The notes: a model not told the origin generated them from the letters alone. Positions 33,464 through 42,208 are shown, counted from the stretch's first letter. The stretch is DNA of 64,000 bases from Streptomyces sp. NBC_00464 (GCF_036013915.1 NZ_CP107899.1:6221001-6285000), one strand, 5' to 3'. Numbers and translations: made by a program.

Positions 33464-34957
33464 GATGTTCACGCCTCGGAAGAGGGCGGAGGGGCAGCCG
33501 TGCGAGACGGCAGCGACCTGGCCCGGCTGGGCCTTGCCGCAGTTGAAGGCGCCGCCCAGCACGTATGTCTGCGGGCCGCCGACCTTCTCCATCGAGCCCC
33601 AGAAGTCCGTCGTCGTCGCCTGGTAGGCGACATCGCGCAGCTGCCCGGCCAGCCTGCCGTTCTCGATCCGGAAGAACCGCTGCCCGGTGAACTGGAAGTT
33701 GTACCGCTGCATGTCGATCGACCAGGACCGGTCGCCGACCACGTAGATCCCGCGCTCCACCCCGCCGATCAGATCATCGGTGGACAGTCCGCCGGGATCC
33801 GGCGCCAGCGACACGTTCGCCATCCGCTGTACGGGGACATGGCCCGGCGAGTCCGCGTACGCACACCCGTTGGACCGGCCCAGGCCCGTCAGCTTCGCGA
33901 TCCGGCGGTCCAGCTGGTAGCCGACCAGCGTCCCGTCCTTGACCAGGTCCCAGGACTGCGCCTCGACGCCCTCGTCGTCGTACCCGATCGTCGCGAGCCC
34001 GTGTTCGGCGGTGCGGTCGCCCGTCACGTTCATCACCGGGGAGCCGTACGCAAGCTTCCCCAGCCGGTCGAACGTGGCGAACGAGGTCCCGGCGTACGCC
34101 GCCTCGTACCCCAGCGCCCGGTCCAGCTCGGTGGCGTGGCCGATCGACTCGTGGATGGTCAGCCAGAGATTGGACGGGTCGACGACCAGGTCGTACGTCC
34201 CCGCCTCGACGCTCGGGGCACGCATCTTCTCCGCCAGCAGCCCGGGGATGCCCTCCAGCTCCGCGTCCCAGTCCCAGCCGGTCCCCGTCAGGTACTCCCA
34301 GCCGCGTCCCGCAGGCGGTGCGATCGTGCGCATCGAGTCGAACTCACCGGTCGTCGCGTCCACTGCGACCGCGGTGAACTGCGGATGCAGCCGTACCCGC
34401 TGCTGCGTGGTGACCGTGCCCGCCGTGTCGGCGTAGAACTTGTTCTCGTGGACGGTCATCAGCGAGGCGTCCACATGCGCCACGCCCTGTGCCCCCAGCA
34501 GCCGGCCGCTCCACTCGGCGAGCAGCCCCGCCTTCTCCTCGGCCGGTACGTCGAAGGGGTCGACGTCGTACGCCGAGACCCAGCTCCGCTCCCCGTGCAC
34601 CGGCTCGTCGGCCAGCTCCACGCGCTCGTCGGACCCCGCCGCCGCGATCACCTTCGCCGACAGCTTCGCCATGGCGACGGCCTGTGAGGCCACCTTCGCC
34701 GCCGCGTCCATCGTCAGATCCACCCCGGAGGCGAACCCCCAGGCCCCGCCGTGCACGACCCGTACCGCGTATCCGAGGTCGGTGGTGTCCGACGATCCGG
34801 CGGGCCGGGCGTCCCGCAGCCGCCATGTGGCGCTGCGCACCCGCTCGAAGCGGAAGTCGGCGTGCGCGGCCCCGAGCGCCCGCGCGCGGGCGAGCGCCGC
34901 GTCGGCGAGCGGCCGTAGCGGGAGGGCCAGGAACGACTGATCTACCTCATGGGGCAC
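33434..34957 (-). CDS. tldD: TldD-like zinc metallopeptidase
   Basis: This 507-residue protein contains HESIGH (near residue 270) within TIHESIGHATELDRALGYE, the HExxxH zinc motif of TldD, plus the C-terminal conserved GGQPQT-like segment GGPQTYVLGGAFNCGKAQPG. TldD/TldE heterodimers degrade unfolded peptides and mature some ribosomal peptides. The start is a GTG with GAGGAGAG about 8 nt upstream; longer starts read into the fabG promoter region. Co-transcribed with tldE. Confidence 0.9.
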   Translation of the reverse strand: MPHEVDQSFLALPLRPLADAALARARALGAAHADFRFERVRSATWRLRDARPAGSSDTTDLGYAVRVVHGGAWGFASGVDLTMDAAAKVASQAVAMAKLSAKVIAAAGSDERVELADEPVHGERSWVSAYDVDPFDVPAEEKAGLLAEWSGRLLGAQGVAHVDASLMTVHENKFYADTAGTVTTQQRVRLHPQFTAVAVDATTGEFDSMRTIAPPAGRGWEYLTGTGWDWDAELEGIPGLLAEKMRAPSVEAGTYDLVVDPSNLWLTIHESIGHATELDRALGYEAAYAGTSFATFDRLGKLAYGSPVMNVTGDRTAEHGLATIGYDDEGVEAQSWDLVKDGTLVGYQLDRRIAKLTGLGRSNGCAYADSPGHVPVQRMANVSLAPDPGGLSTDDLIGGVERGIYVVGDRSWSIDMQRYNFQFTGQRFFRIENGRLAGQLRDVAYQATTTDFWGSMEKVGGPQTYVLGGAFNCGKAQPGQVAAVSHGCPSALFRGVNILNTTQEAGR

Positions 34958-35226
34958 GGGCGGCCTCTCCTCTGCGTCACATACCCTCGGATCGTTTACG
35001 AGGCAGTGAAGCACGGCCGCAGCGGCGTCGCGGCCGAATATCGGGCCCCGCGCGGGGGCGGGTCGCCCGGTGGCCCGCGGCCTTGTCATGGCCTGCCGGG
35101 CCGGGTGCGTCTCTGTAGGAACCCCACAGTGACCGGGGGAAGGCGCTGTCAGGGGCCGATTCCTCGCGGAGGGCACGGTACCGATAGGTTTTCGATGTAC
35201 CAGACCGCTAAGGAAAGGGTGATCCG

Positions 35227-35946
35227 TTGAGCCGCTCGGTTCTCGTCACCGGAGGAAACCGGGGCATCGGCCTCGCCATCGCCCGTGCTTTCGCCGACAA
35301 CGGCGACAAGGTCGCCATCACCTACCGTTCCGGCGAGCCGCCCGCGGCGCTCACCGAGGCCGGCGTTCTCGCGGTCCGTTGCGACATCACCGACGCCGAA
35401 CAGGTGGAGCAGGCCTACAAGGAGATCGAGGAGAAGCACGGCAACGTGGAGGTGCTGGTCGCCAACGCCGGTATCACCAAAGACCAGTTGCTGATGCGGA
35501 TGTCCGAGGACGACTTCACGTCCGTACTCGACACCAACCTCACCGGCACCTTCCGGGTCGTCAAGCGCGCCAACCGCGGCATGCTGCGCGCCAAGAAGGG
35601 CCGCGTCGTCCTCATCTCCTCCGTCGTCGGCCTCCTCGGCTCGGCGGGGCAGGCCAACTACGCCGCGTCGAAGGCCGGTCTGGTCGGCTTCGCCAGGTCG
35701 CTGGCCCGCGAGCTCGGCTCGCGGAACATCACGTTCAACGTCGTCGCGCCCGGCTTCGTCGACACCGACATGACGCAGGCGCTCACCGAGGAGCAGCGCA
35801 AGGGCATCGTCGCCCAGGTGCCGCTCGCGCGCTACGCGCAGCCTGAGGAGATCGCCGCCGCGGTGCGCTTCCTCGCCTCCGACGACGCGTCGTACATCAC
35901 TGGAGCCGTCATCCCCGTTGACGGCGGATTGGGCATGGGTCACTGA
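35227..35946 (+). CDS. fabG: 3-oxoacyl-ACP reductase FabG
   Basis: This 239-residue SDR has TGGNRGIG, NAG, an SSVVG Ser and the YAASK catalytic motif near residue 144, ending in a typical ITGAVIPVDGGLGMGH. It performs the NADPH-dependent reduction step of fatty acid elongation. It starts at a TTG with an AAGGAAAGGG site; no ATG or GTG is nearby. It lies 5 nt before fabI, corresponding from memory to SCO1815-SCO1814. Confidence 0.93.
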   Translation: MSRSVLVTGGNRGIGLAIARAFADNGDKVAITYRSGEPPAALTEAGVLAVRCDITDAEQVEQAYKEIEEKHGNVEVLVANAGITKDQLLMRMSEDDFTSVLDTNLTGTFRVVKRANRGMLRAKKGRVVLISSVVGLLGSAGQANYAASKAGLVGFARSLARELGSRNITFNVVAPGFVDTDMTQALTEEQRKGIVAQVPLARYAQPEEIAAAVRFLASDDASYITGAVIPVDGGLGMGH

Positions 35947-35951
35947 TCACC

Positions 35952-36719
35952 ATGAGCGGAATTCTCGACGGCAAGCGCATCCTCATCACCGGGGTGCTGA
36001 TGGAGTCGTCCATCGCGTTCCACGCTGCCAAGGTGGCCCAGGAGCAGGGCGCTGAAGTCATCCTGACCGCCTTCCCGCGGCCCACGCTGACGGAGCGCAT
36101 CGCCAAGAAGCTGCCCAAGCCGGCCAAGGTCATCGAGCTGGACGTGACCAACACCGAACACCTCGACCGGCTCGCCGGCCTGGTGCGGGACGAGCTCGGT
36201 TCGCTCGACGGCGTCGTCCACTCCATCGGCTTCGCGCCGCAGGACGCGCTCGGCGGCAACTTCCTCAACACCCCTTTCGAGTCGGTCGCCACGGCGATGC
36301 ACGTCTCGGCGTTCTCGCTGAAGTCGCTCGCCATGGCGTGCAAGCCGCTGATGAGCGAGGGCGGTTCGATCGTCGGCCTCACCTTCGACGCGCAGTTCGC
36401 CTGGCCGCAGTACGACTGGATGGGCCCGGCGAAGGCGGCGCTGGAGGCCACCTCCCGTTATCTCGCCCGTGACCTGGGGCCGGACGGCATCCGCTGCAAC
36501 CTGATCTCGGCCGGACCGCTCGCCTCCATGGCCGCCAAGTCCATCCCGGGCTTCGGCGAGCTCGCCGACGTGTGGAACACCCGCGCGCCGCTGGCGTGGG
36601 ACATGAAGGACCCGGAGCCGGCCGGCCGCGGCATCGTCGCGCTGCTCTCGGACTTCTTCCCGCGGACGACGGGCGAGATCATCCACGTCGACAGTGGCGT
36701 GCACATGATGGGTGCCTGA
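35952..36719 (+). CDS. fabI: Enoyl-ACP reductase FabI (InhA type)
   Basis: This 255-residue protein opens ILDGKRILITGVLMESSIAF, the glycine-poor nucleotide site of InhA-like enoyl reductases. The active-site run is YDWMGPAKAALEA, matching the InhA YxxMxxxK arrangement. It completes the fatty acid elongation cycle after FabG in the same operon. A strong terminator with a T-run follows. Confidence 0.94.
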   Translation: MSGILDGKRILITGVLMESSIAFHAAKVAQEQGAEVILTAFPRPTLTERIAKKLPKPAKVIELDVTNTEHLDRLAGLVRDELGSLDGVVHSIGFAPQDALGGNFLNTPFESVATAMHVSAFSLKSLAMACKPLMSEGGSIVGLTFDAQFAWPQYDWMGPAKAALEATSRYLARDLGPDGIRCNLISAGPLASMAAKSIPGFGELADVWNTRAPLAWDMKDPEPAGRGIVALLSDFFPRTTGEIIHVDSGVHMMGA

Positions 36720-36733
36720 CCCCTCCCGCACCC

Positions 36734-36775
36734 CGGCCGCGCACCGCCTCCCCGGAGGCGGTGCGCGGCCGTTTT
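36734..36775 (+). terminator. Rho-independent terminator of fabG-fabI
   Basis: A 17-bp perfect stem (36734-36750 with 36755-36771, loop CCCG) is followed directly by TTTT. This is the most classical terminator on the plus strand of the window. Confidence 0.85.
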
Positions 36776-36880
36776 CCTTGTCCCGCCCGGCCTCCCGGCG
36801 CTCAGGTCGAAAAGCTGGTCGATTCACCGCAGAATGTGGAGGAACCGGACTTCTGGTCAGGCTGAGGGGAGGAGATCGCT

Positions 36881-37273
36881 GTGCGCGGCACACGTCACCG
36901 AACCCGATCCCTGCTGGTCGCCTCCGCCGTCGTCGCCGGGCTGCTCGTGCCCGCCGGTCTGTACGCGGCGGGACACGTCGGCGCCGCAGGCTCGGCAGGG
37001 TCTCCCGCGGCGGACCCCGAACCCTCCGGCGCCGAATGCCGTACGTCGGTGAAGGGCTCCCGGGTCGTCGCCTACTGCCACAATCCGTACCCCTCCACCG
37101 ACCGCGTCCAGCTGCACACCGAGTGCGCCCGCTGGTGGGACATCGACGCCGACTCCAAGCCGGTCGACATCGGCCCGGGGCGGACCGTTCGGCTGGACGA
37201 CCGCTGCTGGAAAGAGGTCGGCTCCGCGTGGGTCACCCACGCCGCCGAGACGCACAAAGCCAAGGCGTCCTAG
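36881..37273 (+). CDS. Small secreted protein of unknown function
   Basis: This 130-residue protein has a signal peptide (basic start, hydrophobic residues about 10-30, AAG-type cleavage) and a mature domain with four cysteines that could form two disulfides. The GTG has GGAGGAG about 6 nt upstream. The C-terminus is Lys/Ala-rich and stops at a TAG. The same frame then stays open through tandem RARWAK-like codons and into the next gene, so the stop may have shortened an originally longer basic tail. Confidence 0.65.
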   Translation: MRGTRHRTRSLLVASAVVAGLLVPAGLYAAGHVGAAGSAGSPAADPEPSGAECRTSVKGSRVVAYCHNPYPSTDRVQLHTECARWWDIDADSKPVDIGPGRTVRLDDRCWKEVGSAWVTHAAETHKAKAS

Positions 37274-37314
37274 ACGCGCAAGGCCCAGGAGTCCGGGACG
37301 GGCAAGCGGGCCAG

Positions 37315-37373
37315 GGCACGCTGGGCCAAGGCGCGCTGGGCCAAGGCACGCTGGGTCAAGGCCCCAGGGCCAA
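37315..37373. repeat. 15-bp imperfect tandem repeat
   Basis: The unit GGCACGCTGGGCCAA recurs at 37315, 37330 and 37345 with one change per copy, and a decayed 14-bp copy follows at 37360. In the frame of the upstream secreted-protein gene it encodes repeated ARWAK-type pentads beyond the TAG stop. Confidence 0.7.
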
Positions 37374-37474
37374 GGCCTCGTGCCGGTGCGGCGCGCCAGT
37401 CCTCTTGTCGCGCGATGATCGGGCAGGCTGGCCACGGTCGGGGCTCATCCCGACTGCCCTGCCGAGGAGCGGAC

Positions 37475-39010
37475 ATGTACGAGTTGCGGGCACCGAGCCC
37501 GCCCCGGATGCGCGAGTCGGCCAAGCCGGTCCCGAGGTCTTCGCCGCGGTTGCTGCCCTGCCTGGCAGTGATCGCGGTGGTCTGCATCGCCGTCCAACTG
37601 GCCTTCGTCATCCCGGAATCGGGCCTCGGCTGGGACGAGACCGTCTACGTCAGCCAGGCCGGCGGTGACATCCCGGCCGCATTCTTCAGTGCTCCCCGGG
37701 CCCGCGGCATCTCCTACCTGGTCGCTCCGGTCGCCGCCCTCACCCCGTCCGTGACCGTCCTGCGGATCTACCTCGCCCTGCTCTCGGCCGGCGCGCTCGT
37801 CGGCGCCTTCCGGGTCTGGCGCACCCTGTTGCCCGGCCGTGTCCTGGTCTGTGCGGGAGCCCTGTTCGCCACGCTCTGGCCGACCCTGTTCTACGGCCCC
37901 ATGGCCATGCCGAACCTCTGGTGCGCGCTGGGTGCCCTGGCGGCCACCGGATGGGTCGCACGCGCCGTGCTGCGCGGGGCGGGGCGGGCCGAGCTCGTCG
38001 GTGCGGGGGCGGCGGTGGCCGTCGTGGTCCTGATGAGGCCGGCCGACGGGGCGTGGCTCGCGCTGCCGTTGCTGCTCGTCACGTTGGTGCGGCCCCGGAT
38101 GTTCGCCGCGCTGGCCGCCGGGCTGCTCGCGGGCGCCGCACCCTGGATCGTGGAGGCGTTCGCGCACTACGGGGGGCCGCTCACCCGGCTGCACCGGGCC
38201 AGCGAGATCCAGGGCGGTCTGGGCTGGAACCTGGCGGTGGACGACCAGGCCAAGGCGCTGGAGGGGCGCACCCTCTGCCGCCCCTGCACCATCCAGTGGA
38301 AGCGGCCCGGGGCGACGGTCTGGTGGGCCCTGCTGCCGTTCCTGGCCACCGGCGGCGCGGTCGTCGCGCGCCGGGCCGGCCGGGGCACGGCCATCCTGCT
38401 GGCGACCGGGACGGCGGTGTCGCTGGCGGTGCCGTACCTCTTCCTGATCGAGTACGCCGCACCCCGCTTCCTGCTGCCCGCCTACGCACTGCTGTCCCTG
38501 CCGGTGGGGGAGTGCCTGGTGCGCCTGTACGCCTGGGCCCGCCGTCCCGCCGGACGGTCGGGGCGTACCGTCGCGGCGCAGTGGCGCGTCGTCGCGCTCG
38601 CTGCCGTCCTCGCCGCCCACCTGGCCGTGCAGCTCCAGGTGACGAGCCGGGTGTCAGCCAGCAGTCATTCGACCAGCGCGGACTTCGAGGCCGTGGCCGC
38701 CGCGCTCCACCGCAACGGAATCCGCCCGCCCTGCGTGATCAGCGGCGCGCAGGCGGTCCCGATCGCCTACTACGCGGGCTGCGCCTCACGGCAGACCGCC
38801 GGGCACGACAAAAGCATTACCCCCGCAGGTCTCAGGGAGGCCGCCCGACGGGTCCCGACGGCTGTTCTCGTCGCCGGCGGCGGCCCCCGGCCGGCGTACG
38901 CCCCCTCGGGCCCGCCCGTCTTCCTGGCGGAGACCCGGGACGCGGGACCGTACATCGGCTATCTGTTCCCACCGCCGGACCGCTCCGGTCCGGGGCGGCC
39001 GGATTCCTGA
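37475..39010 (+). CDS. Polytopic membrane protein, GT-C glycosyltransferase-like
   Basis: This 511-residue protein has a first transmembrane helix followed by an outer loop containing GLGWDETVYVSQA, an acidic pair in the position typical of GT-C lipid-dependent glycosyltransferases. At least ten further helices follow, then a C-terminal soluble region of about 140 residues. The substrate is unknown and the call is structural inference. The ATG at 37475 has a GAGGAGC site. Two cysteines (CRPC) occur in an outer loop. Confidence 0.6.
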   Translation: MYELRAPSPPRMRESAKPVPRSSPRLLPCLAVIAVVCIAVQLAFVIPESGLGWDETVYVSQAGGDIPAAFFSAPRARGISYLVAPVAALTPSVTVLRIYLALLSAGALVGAFRVWRTLLPGRVLVCAGALFATLWPTLFYGPMAMPNLWCALGALAATGWVARAVLRGAGRAELVGAGAAVAVVVLMRPADGAWLALPLLLVTLVRPRMFAALAAGLLAGAAPWIVEAFAHYGGPLTRLHRASEIQGGLGWNLAVDDQAKALEGRTLCRPCTIQWKRPGATVWWALLPFLATGGAVVARRAGRGTAILLATGTAVSLAVPYLFLIEYAAPRFLLPAYALLSLPVGECLVRLYAWARRPAGRSGRTVAAQWRVVALAAVLAAHLAVQLQVTSRVSASSHSTSADFEAVAAALHRNGIRPPCVISGAQAVPIAYYAGCASRQTAGHDKSITPAGLREAARRVPTAVLVAGGGPRPAYAPSGPPVFLAETRDAGPYIGYLFPPPDRSGPGRPDS

Positions 39011-39030
39011 GACGGCCCGGGGCCGGACTG

Positions 39031-39228
39031 TCAGTCGGGGAGGGGGACGCGGATCACCGGGTCGAACGGGCGTTTGTTGAAGCCGGTGCGCAGATTGCGG
39101 CATCCAGGCGCGCCGCACATGAAGAACTCCTCGACACTCCGGCGGCCCGTGAGGGCTCCGAGCCACACCTTCTCGTCGGCGGTGAGGGCACGGTGTTGTT
39201 CGTCGGAATCGCAGGTGAAGCAGTACAT
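39031..39228 (-). CDS. Small zinc-finger-like protein
   Basis: This 65-residue protein has CFTC near the N-terminus and CGAPGC near residue 40, a C-x2-C / C-x4-C pattern consistent with one structural zinc. Ribosome site is weak. Function unknown. Convergent with the membrane glycosyltransferase-like gene. Confidence 0.5.
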   Translation of the reverse strand: MYCFTCDSDEQHRALTADEKVWLGALTGRRSVEEFFMCGAPGCRNLRTGFNKRPFDPVIRVPLPD

Positions 39229-39458
39229 CCGACGGGGCTGCACAGGACCTCCCGAAGCGGGCGGACGGACCGGACAGGGCGGAACGAGCCGAGCGAACCT
39301 GAGCTTAAGGGGGCTTGACGCGCGAAGGCAGGACGTGCGGGGAGGTTTTCCGCGGCGCCTCCCCGCCCGGGGGTGTTTCCCCGCCCGGGGGAGCGGAGCG
39401 GGAACCCGGCCCGGCGCGCGTACGCCGGGCCGCTCGCCGACCACTGGCGGAAGGATGC
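39229..39458. other. Non-coding stretch with a duplicated GC palindrome
   Basis: No gene is supported. CCCCGCCCGGGGG occurs twice with an 18-bp period (39361-39373 and 39379-39391). Each copy contains a short palindrome. The MITE-like element begins right after this region. Confidence 0.5.
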
Positions 39459-39640
39459 CCTAGGGCGTGTTTTGAAAGTCCCGCCTGCCCGGCGGCGTCT
39501 GGCACGCACGCTCGCGGCGTTGCGGAAATGCCCTAGTAGCTCCGCTACGAGACCACTTCCGCGCCTTGCGATCGCACGCACCAGACGCCGCCGGGCCCGC
39601 CCTTCGGGCGGACGGCGCTACTTTCAAAACGCGCCCTAGG
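39459..39640. repeat. MITE-like palindromic element 2 (182 bp)
   Basis: The terminal inverted repeats are 21 bp with one mismatch, beginning CCTAGGGCG, with TTTTGAAAGT inside. Further inverted segments include GGCGGCGTCTGG and CCAGACGCCGCC, and the centre is TAGTAGCTCCGCTACGA. The CACGCACGCTCGCGGCG segment and GCCCTTCGGGC resemble element 1 at 12634-12814. The right end overlaps the last codon and the stop codon of the GntR gene. Confidence 0.75.
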
Positions 39641-40310
39641 CCCGCTCCACCAGGCAGCTCAGTGCGTGGCTCGCGGCCTCGGCCGCCGCCGTCTCCGCGT
39701 CGCCGGCCCTGATCGCCTCGACCAGCCGGCCGTGGTCCATGTGGTTCTCCGGCCGCAGCTCATGGCCGATGTCGTCCCGCAGGTAGTCCTTCAGCAGATC
39801 GCCCAGGTCGGCGTAGAGGCCGGTCAGCACCTCGTTGTGCGAGGCGGCGACCACGGCGAGATGCAGCGTCGCGTCCGCCGCCACGAACGCCTCGGCGTCT
39901 CCCGCCGCCCACGTCTCCTCGCGCCGCCGCATGAGGGCGTCCAGCTGCTTGAGGTCCCGGTCGGTGCGCCGGGCGGCGGCCAGACGCGCCGCCGACGACT
40001 CCAGGGTCGAGCGCAGCTCGGCCACATGGCGCGGATCGGCGGACGCGAACCGTCGGTGCATCACTCCGGCCAGCTCGCTGACGGCCACCACGTAGGTGCC
40101 CGAACCCTGGCGGATGTCGAGCAGTCCGTTGTGTGCGAGCGCGCGCACCGCCTCGCGGACGGTGTTGCGGGCCACCCCCAGCTGCTCGACCAGCTCGGGC
40201 TCGGTGGGGATGCGCGACCCCACGGGCCACTCGCCCGACGTGATCTGGTTCCTCAGCTGGGCAATCACCTGGTCGGCGAGTGCCGAACGCCGCGGGGACG
40301 TCAGCGCCAT
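39636..40310 (-). CDS. GntR/FadR family transcriptional regulator
   Basis: This 224-residue protein has an N-terminal winged helix (LADQVIAQLRNQITSGEWPV to GLLDIRQGSGTYV) and an FCD-type helical effector domain with conserved Asp and His residues for metal/ligand binding. It is divergent from a CynX/NimT transporter gene. A 15-bp palindrome overlaps the transporter promoter, so it probably represses that gene and itself. Its TAG stop lies inside the MITE-like element's terminal CCTAGG. Confidence 0.88.
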   Translation of the reverse strand: MALTSPRRSALADQVIAQLRNQITSGEWPVGSRIPTEPELVEQLGVARNTVREAVRALAHNGLLDIRQGSGTYVVAVSELAGVMHRRFASADPRHVAELRSTLESSAARLAAARRTDRDLKQLDALMRRREETWAAGDAEAFVAADATLHLAVVAASHNEVLTGLYADLGDLLKDYLRDDIGHELRPENHMDHGRLVEAIRAGDAETAAAEAASHALSCLVERA

Positions 40311-40407
40311 GGTGCTCCTTGCTCGGGTGTGCGGCGGGGCGGTGCGGCGGTGGGGTGTCCCACCGTCTCGCGGAGGTATCCGAATCTTCTCAGAGGATTG
40401 GACAAGT

Positions 40408-40422
40408 AATCATCCCATGATT
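40408..40422. promoter_or_regulatory. Probable GntR operator
   Basis: AATCAT-CCC-ATGATT is a perfect 6-3-6 palindrome, located 1 bp upstream of the transporter -10 box, where bound repressor would block polymerase. Confidence 0.6.
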
Positions 40423-40423
40423 C

Positions 40424-40429
40424 TATGAT
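40424..40429 (+). promoter_or_regulatory. -10 box for a leaderless transporter mRNA
   Basis: TATGAT lies 6 nt before the ATG at 40436. TTGGAC at 40398-40403 could serve as -35, although its 20-bp spacing is long. Confidence 0.5.
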
Positions 40430-40435
40430 GGCCCC

Positions 40436-41716
40436 ATGCGTGACGACGAAACCACTCCCCGGACCAGGACTCTGGACCCCGCCGCACCAGCGGCCCCCCT
40501 GATCGAGGTGCCCGCCCGGGAGGGCGGCCCCGCCCCCTGGGTGTTCCGCCTGGTCGCTGTCGGGCTCGTCCTCGCCGCGCTCAACCTCCGCCCCGCCATC
40601 ACCAGCCTCGGCGCCCTCCTCGAAGAGGTACGCGACGGGCTGCACATGAGCGGCAGCGTCGCCGGGGTGCTCACCTCCGTACCCCCGCTCTGCTTCGCGG
40701 TCTTCGGCGTCATGGCGCCGCGCCTGGCCCGCCGCTTCGGGCCGGGCGCGGTCGTCTGCGCGGGCATGGTCGCCATCACGGCGGGTCTGGTCATCAGGCC
40801 CCTCGTCGGCGGCACGGCCGGCTTCCTCGCCGCGAGCGCGCTCGCCCTGATGGGCATCGCCGTCAGCAACGTCCTGATGCCGGTGATCGTCAAGCGCTGG
40901 TTCCCCGACCGCGTCGGCTCCATGACCGGTCTCTACTCCATGGCCCTCGCCCTCGGCACCTCACTCGCCGCGGCCGTGACCGTGCCCATGACCGACGCGA
41001 TGGACGGCAGTTGGAAGGCCGGGCTGGGCATCTGGGCCGCCCTCGCCGCCGTCGCGATCCTGCCCTGGATCCCGCTGGTACGGGACCGCGGCGGGTCCGC
41101 CGGACACCCCGCGGCCCACCGGCCGGAGGCCCCCGCACTCCGGATCACCCGCAGCCGCACCGCCTGGGCCCTCGCCTGCTTCTTCGGCCTCCAGGCCACC
41201 GCCGCCTACATCACCATGGGGTGGATGCCGCAGATCTTCCGGGACGCCGGGGTCTCGGCCGGCACGGCGGGCGTCCTGCTCGCCCTCATCATGGCCATGG
41301 GGGTGCCGCTCGCCTTCGTCATCCCGAGGGTCGCCGCCCGGATGAAGAACCAGGGACCGATCGTCGTCGTCCTCGGCGCCTGCGGCCTCATCGGCTACGC
41401 GGGCCTCTACTTCGCCCCGTCCGGCGGGGCCTGGGTCTGGGCACTGCTCCTCGGCATCTCGAACTGCGCCTTCCCGCTCGCCCTCACCATGATCGGCATG
41501 CGCTCCCGCAGCGGCGCCGGAGTGGTCCGGCTGTCCGCGTTCGCCCAGTCCACCGGCTATCTCATCTCGATCCCCGGCCCGCTCCTGGTGGGCGTGCTCT
41601 ACCAGCACAGTGGCGGCTGGGGACTGCCGATCGCGCTGATGGCGGCCCTGATGGTGCCCCAGATGGTGGCGGGAATCCTGGCAGGACGGGACCGGACGAT
41701 CGAGGACGAATGCTGA
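40436..41716 (+). CDS. CynX/NimT family MFS transporter
   Basis: This 426-residue protein has 12 predicted helices after a Pro-rich cytoplasmic start. The first-helix signature LVLAALNLRPAITSLGALLEE is typical of CynX/NimT (cyanate, nitroimidazole) transporters. The substrate is unknown. Followed 17 nt later by a tiny membrane protein that often accompanies this family. Likely controlled by the divergent GntR regulator. Confidence 0.87.
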   Translation: MRDDETTPRTRTLDPAAPAAPLIEVPAREGGPAPWVFRLVAVGLVLAALNLRPAITSLGALLEEVRDGLHMSGSVAGVLTSVPPLCFAVFGVMAPRLARRFGPGAVVCAGMVAITAGLVIRPLVGGTAGFLAASALALMGIAVSNVLMPVIVKRWFPDRVGSMTGLYSMALALGTSLAAAVTVPMTDAMDGSWKAGLGIWAALAAVAILPWIPLVRDRGGSAGHPAAHRPEAPALRITRSRTAWALACFFGLQATAAYITMGWMPQIFRDAGVSAGTAGVLLALIMAMGVPLAFVIPRVAARMKNQGPIVVVLGACGLIGYAGLYFAPSGGAWVWALLLGISNCAFPLALTMIGMRSRSGAGVVRLSAFAQSTGYLISIPGPLLVGVLYQHSGGWGLPIALMAALMVPQMVAGILAGRDRTIEDEC

Positions 41717-41733
41717 GATGCGAGACTGGGGCC

Positions 41734-41853
41734 ATGTCTCCTGTGCTCGATCCGAATCCCCAGAACGGTCAGAAGAAGCTGCTCCTCGTCTTCGGGACGA
41801 TGCTGCTGATCACGGTCGTCGTCGGCATCATCGCCTCCATCGCCTCCCCGTGA
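41734..41853 (+). CDS. SGM_5486 family transporter-associated small membrane protein
   Basis: This 39-residue protein has a polar 14-residue N-terminus, then a single transmembrane helix (LLLVFGTMLLITVVVGIIAS). The family name, from memory, is given to such peptides next to CynX/NimT transporters in Streptomyces. It probably modulates or stabilises the transporter; that is inference from context. Confidence 0.7.
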   Translation: MSPVLDPNPQNGQKKLLLVFGTMLLITVVVGIIASIASP

Positions 41854-41870
41854 CGCACGGCTCCCGGCGC

Positions 41871-41894
41871 GATGGTGGGGCCAGCCCCACCATC
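41871..41894 (+). terminator. Hairpin after the transporter operon
   Basis: GATGGTGGGGC-ca-GCCCCACCATC is a perfect 11-bp stem starting 18 nt after the small protein's stop. Confidence 0.7.
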
Positions 41895-42001
41895 CCCTAG
41901 GGGGCCAGTGTCAGGGTGAAGTGGGTGGGTCACCGGATGGGAGCGGCGTCCGGGGGTCCGTAGGTTCTGGGTATCGGAATCCAGCACCCACGGAGGCGGA
42001 C

Positions 42002-42208
42002 ATGCCGGCCCGTACGCACACCAGCTCCACTCGCCCGGACGCCGCCGGCATCGAGGTCCGGCTGCCGTGGTGGGCCGTCGCGCTGCCCGCCGTGGCCTTC
42101 GGCGCGCTCCTCCTGCTGATGGCCGGACCGGGCCAGGCGCAAGCCGCCGCGGGCGATCCCGCGGTCGGCCGGTTGCTTGAGCGAATCATGGAGCTGCTGA
42201 CCCGCTGA
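42002..42208 (+). CDS. Small single-pass membrane protein
   Basis: This 68-residue protein has one hydrophobic segment (WWAVALPAVAFGALLLLMAG, about residues 23-42) and an amphipathic C-terminus. GGAGGCGG lies 5 nt upstream of the ATG. Function unknown; conserved small proteins of this form are common in Streptomyces. Confidence 0.55.
   Translation: MPARTHTSSTRPDAAGIEVRLPWWAVALPAVAFGALLLLMAGPGQAQAAAGDPAVGRLLERIMELLTR

Noticed and set aside
37415..37475. An upstream ATG (37415) for the membrane glycosyltransferase-like gene
   Set aside because: The ATG at 37475 has a GAGGAGC site and places the first membrane helix normally. The extra residues belong to the repeat-derived stretch.
36881..39010. 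A single long protein made of the secreted protein and the membrane protein by TAG readthrough
   Set aside because: The frames do match, but the two parts have separate signal/membrane starts and ribosome sites. Reported only as a possible lost tail.
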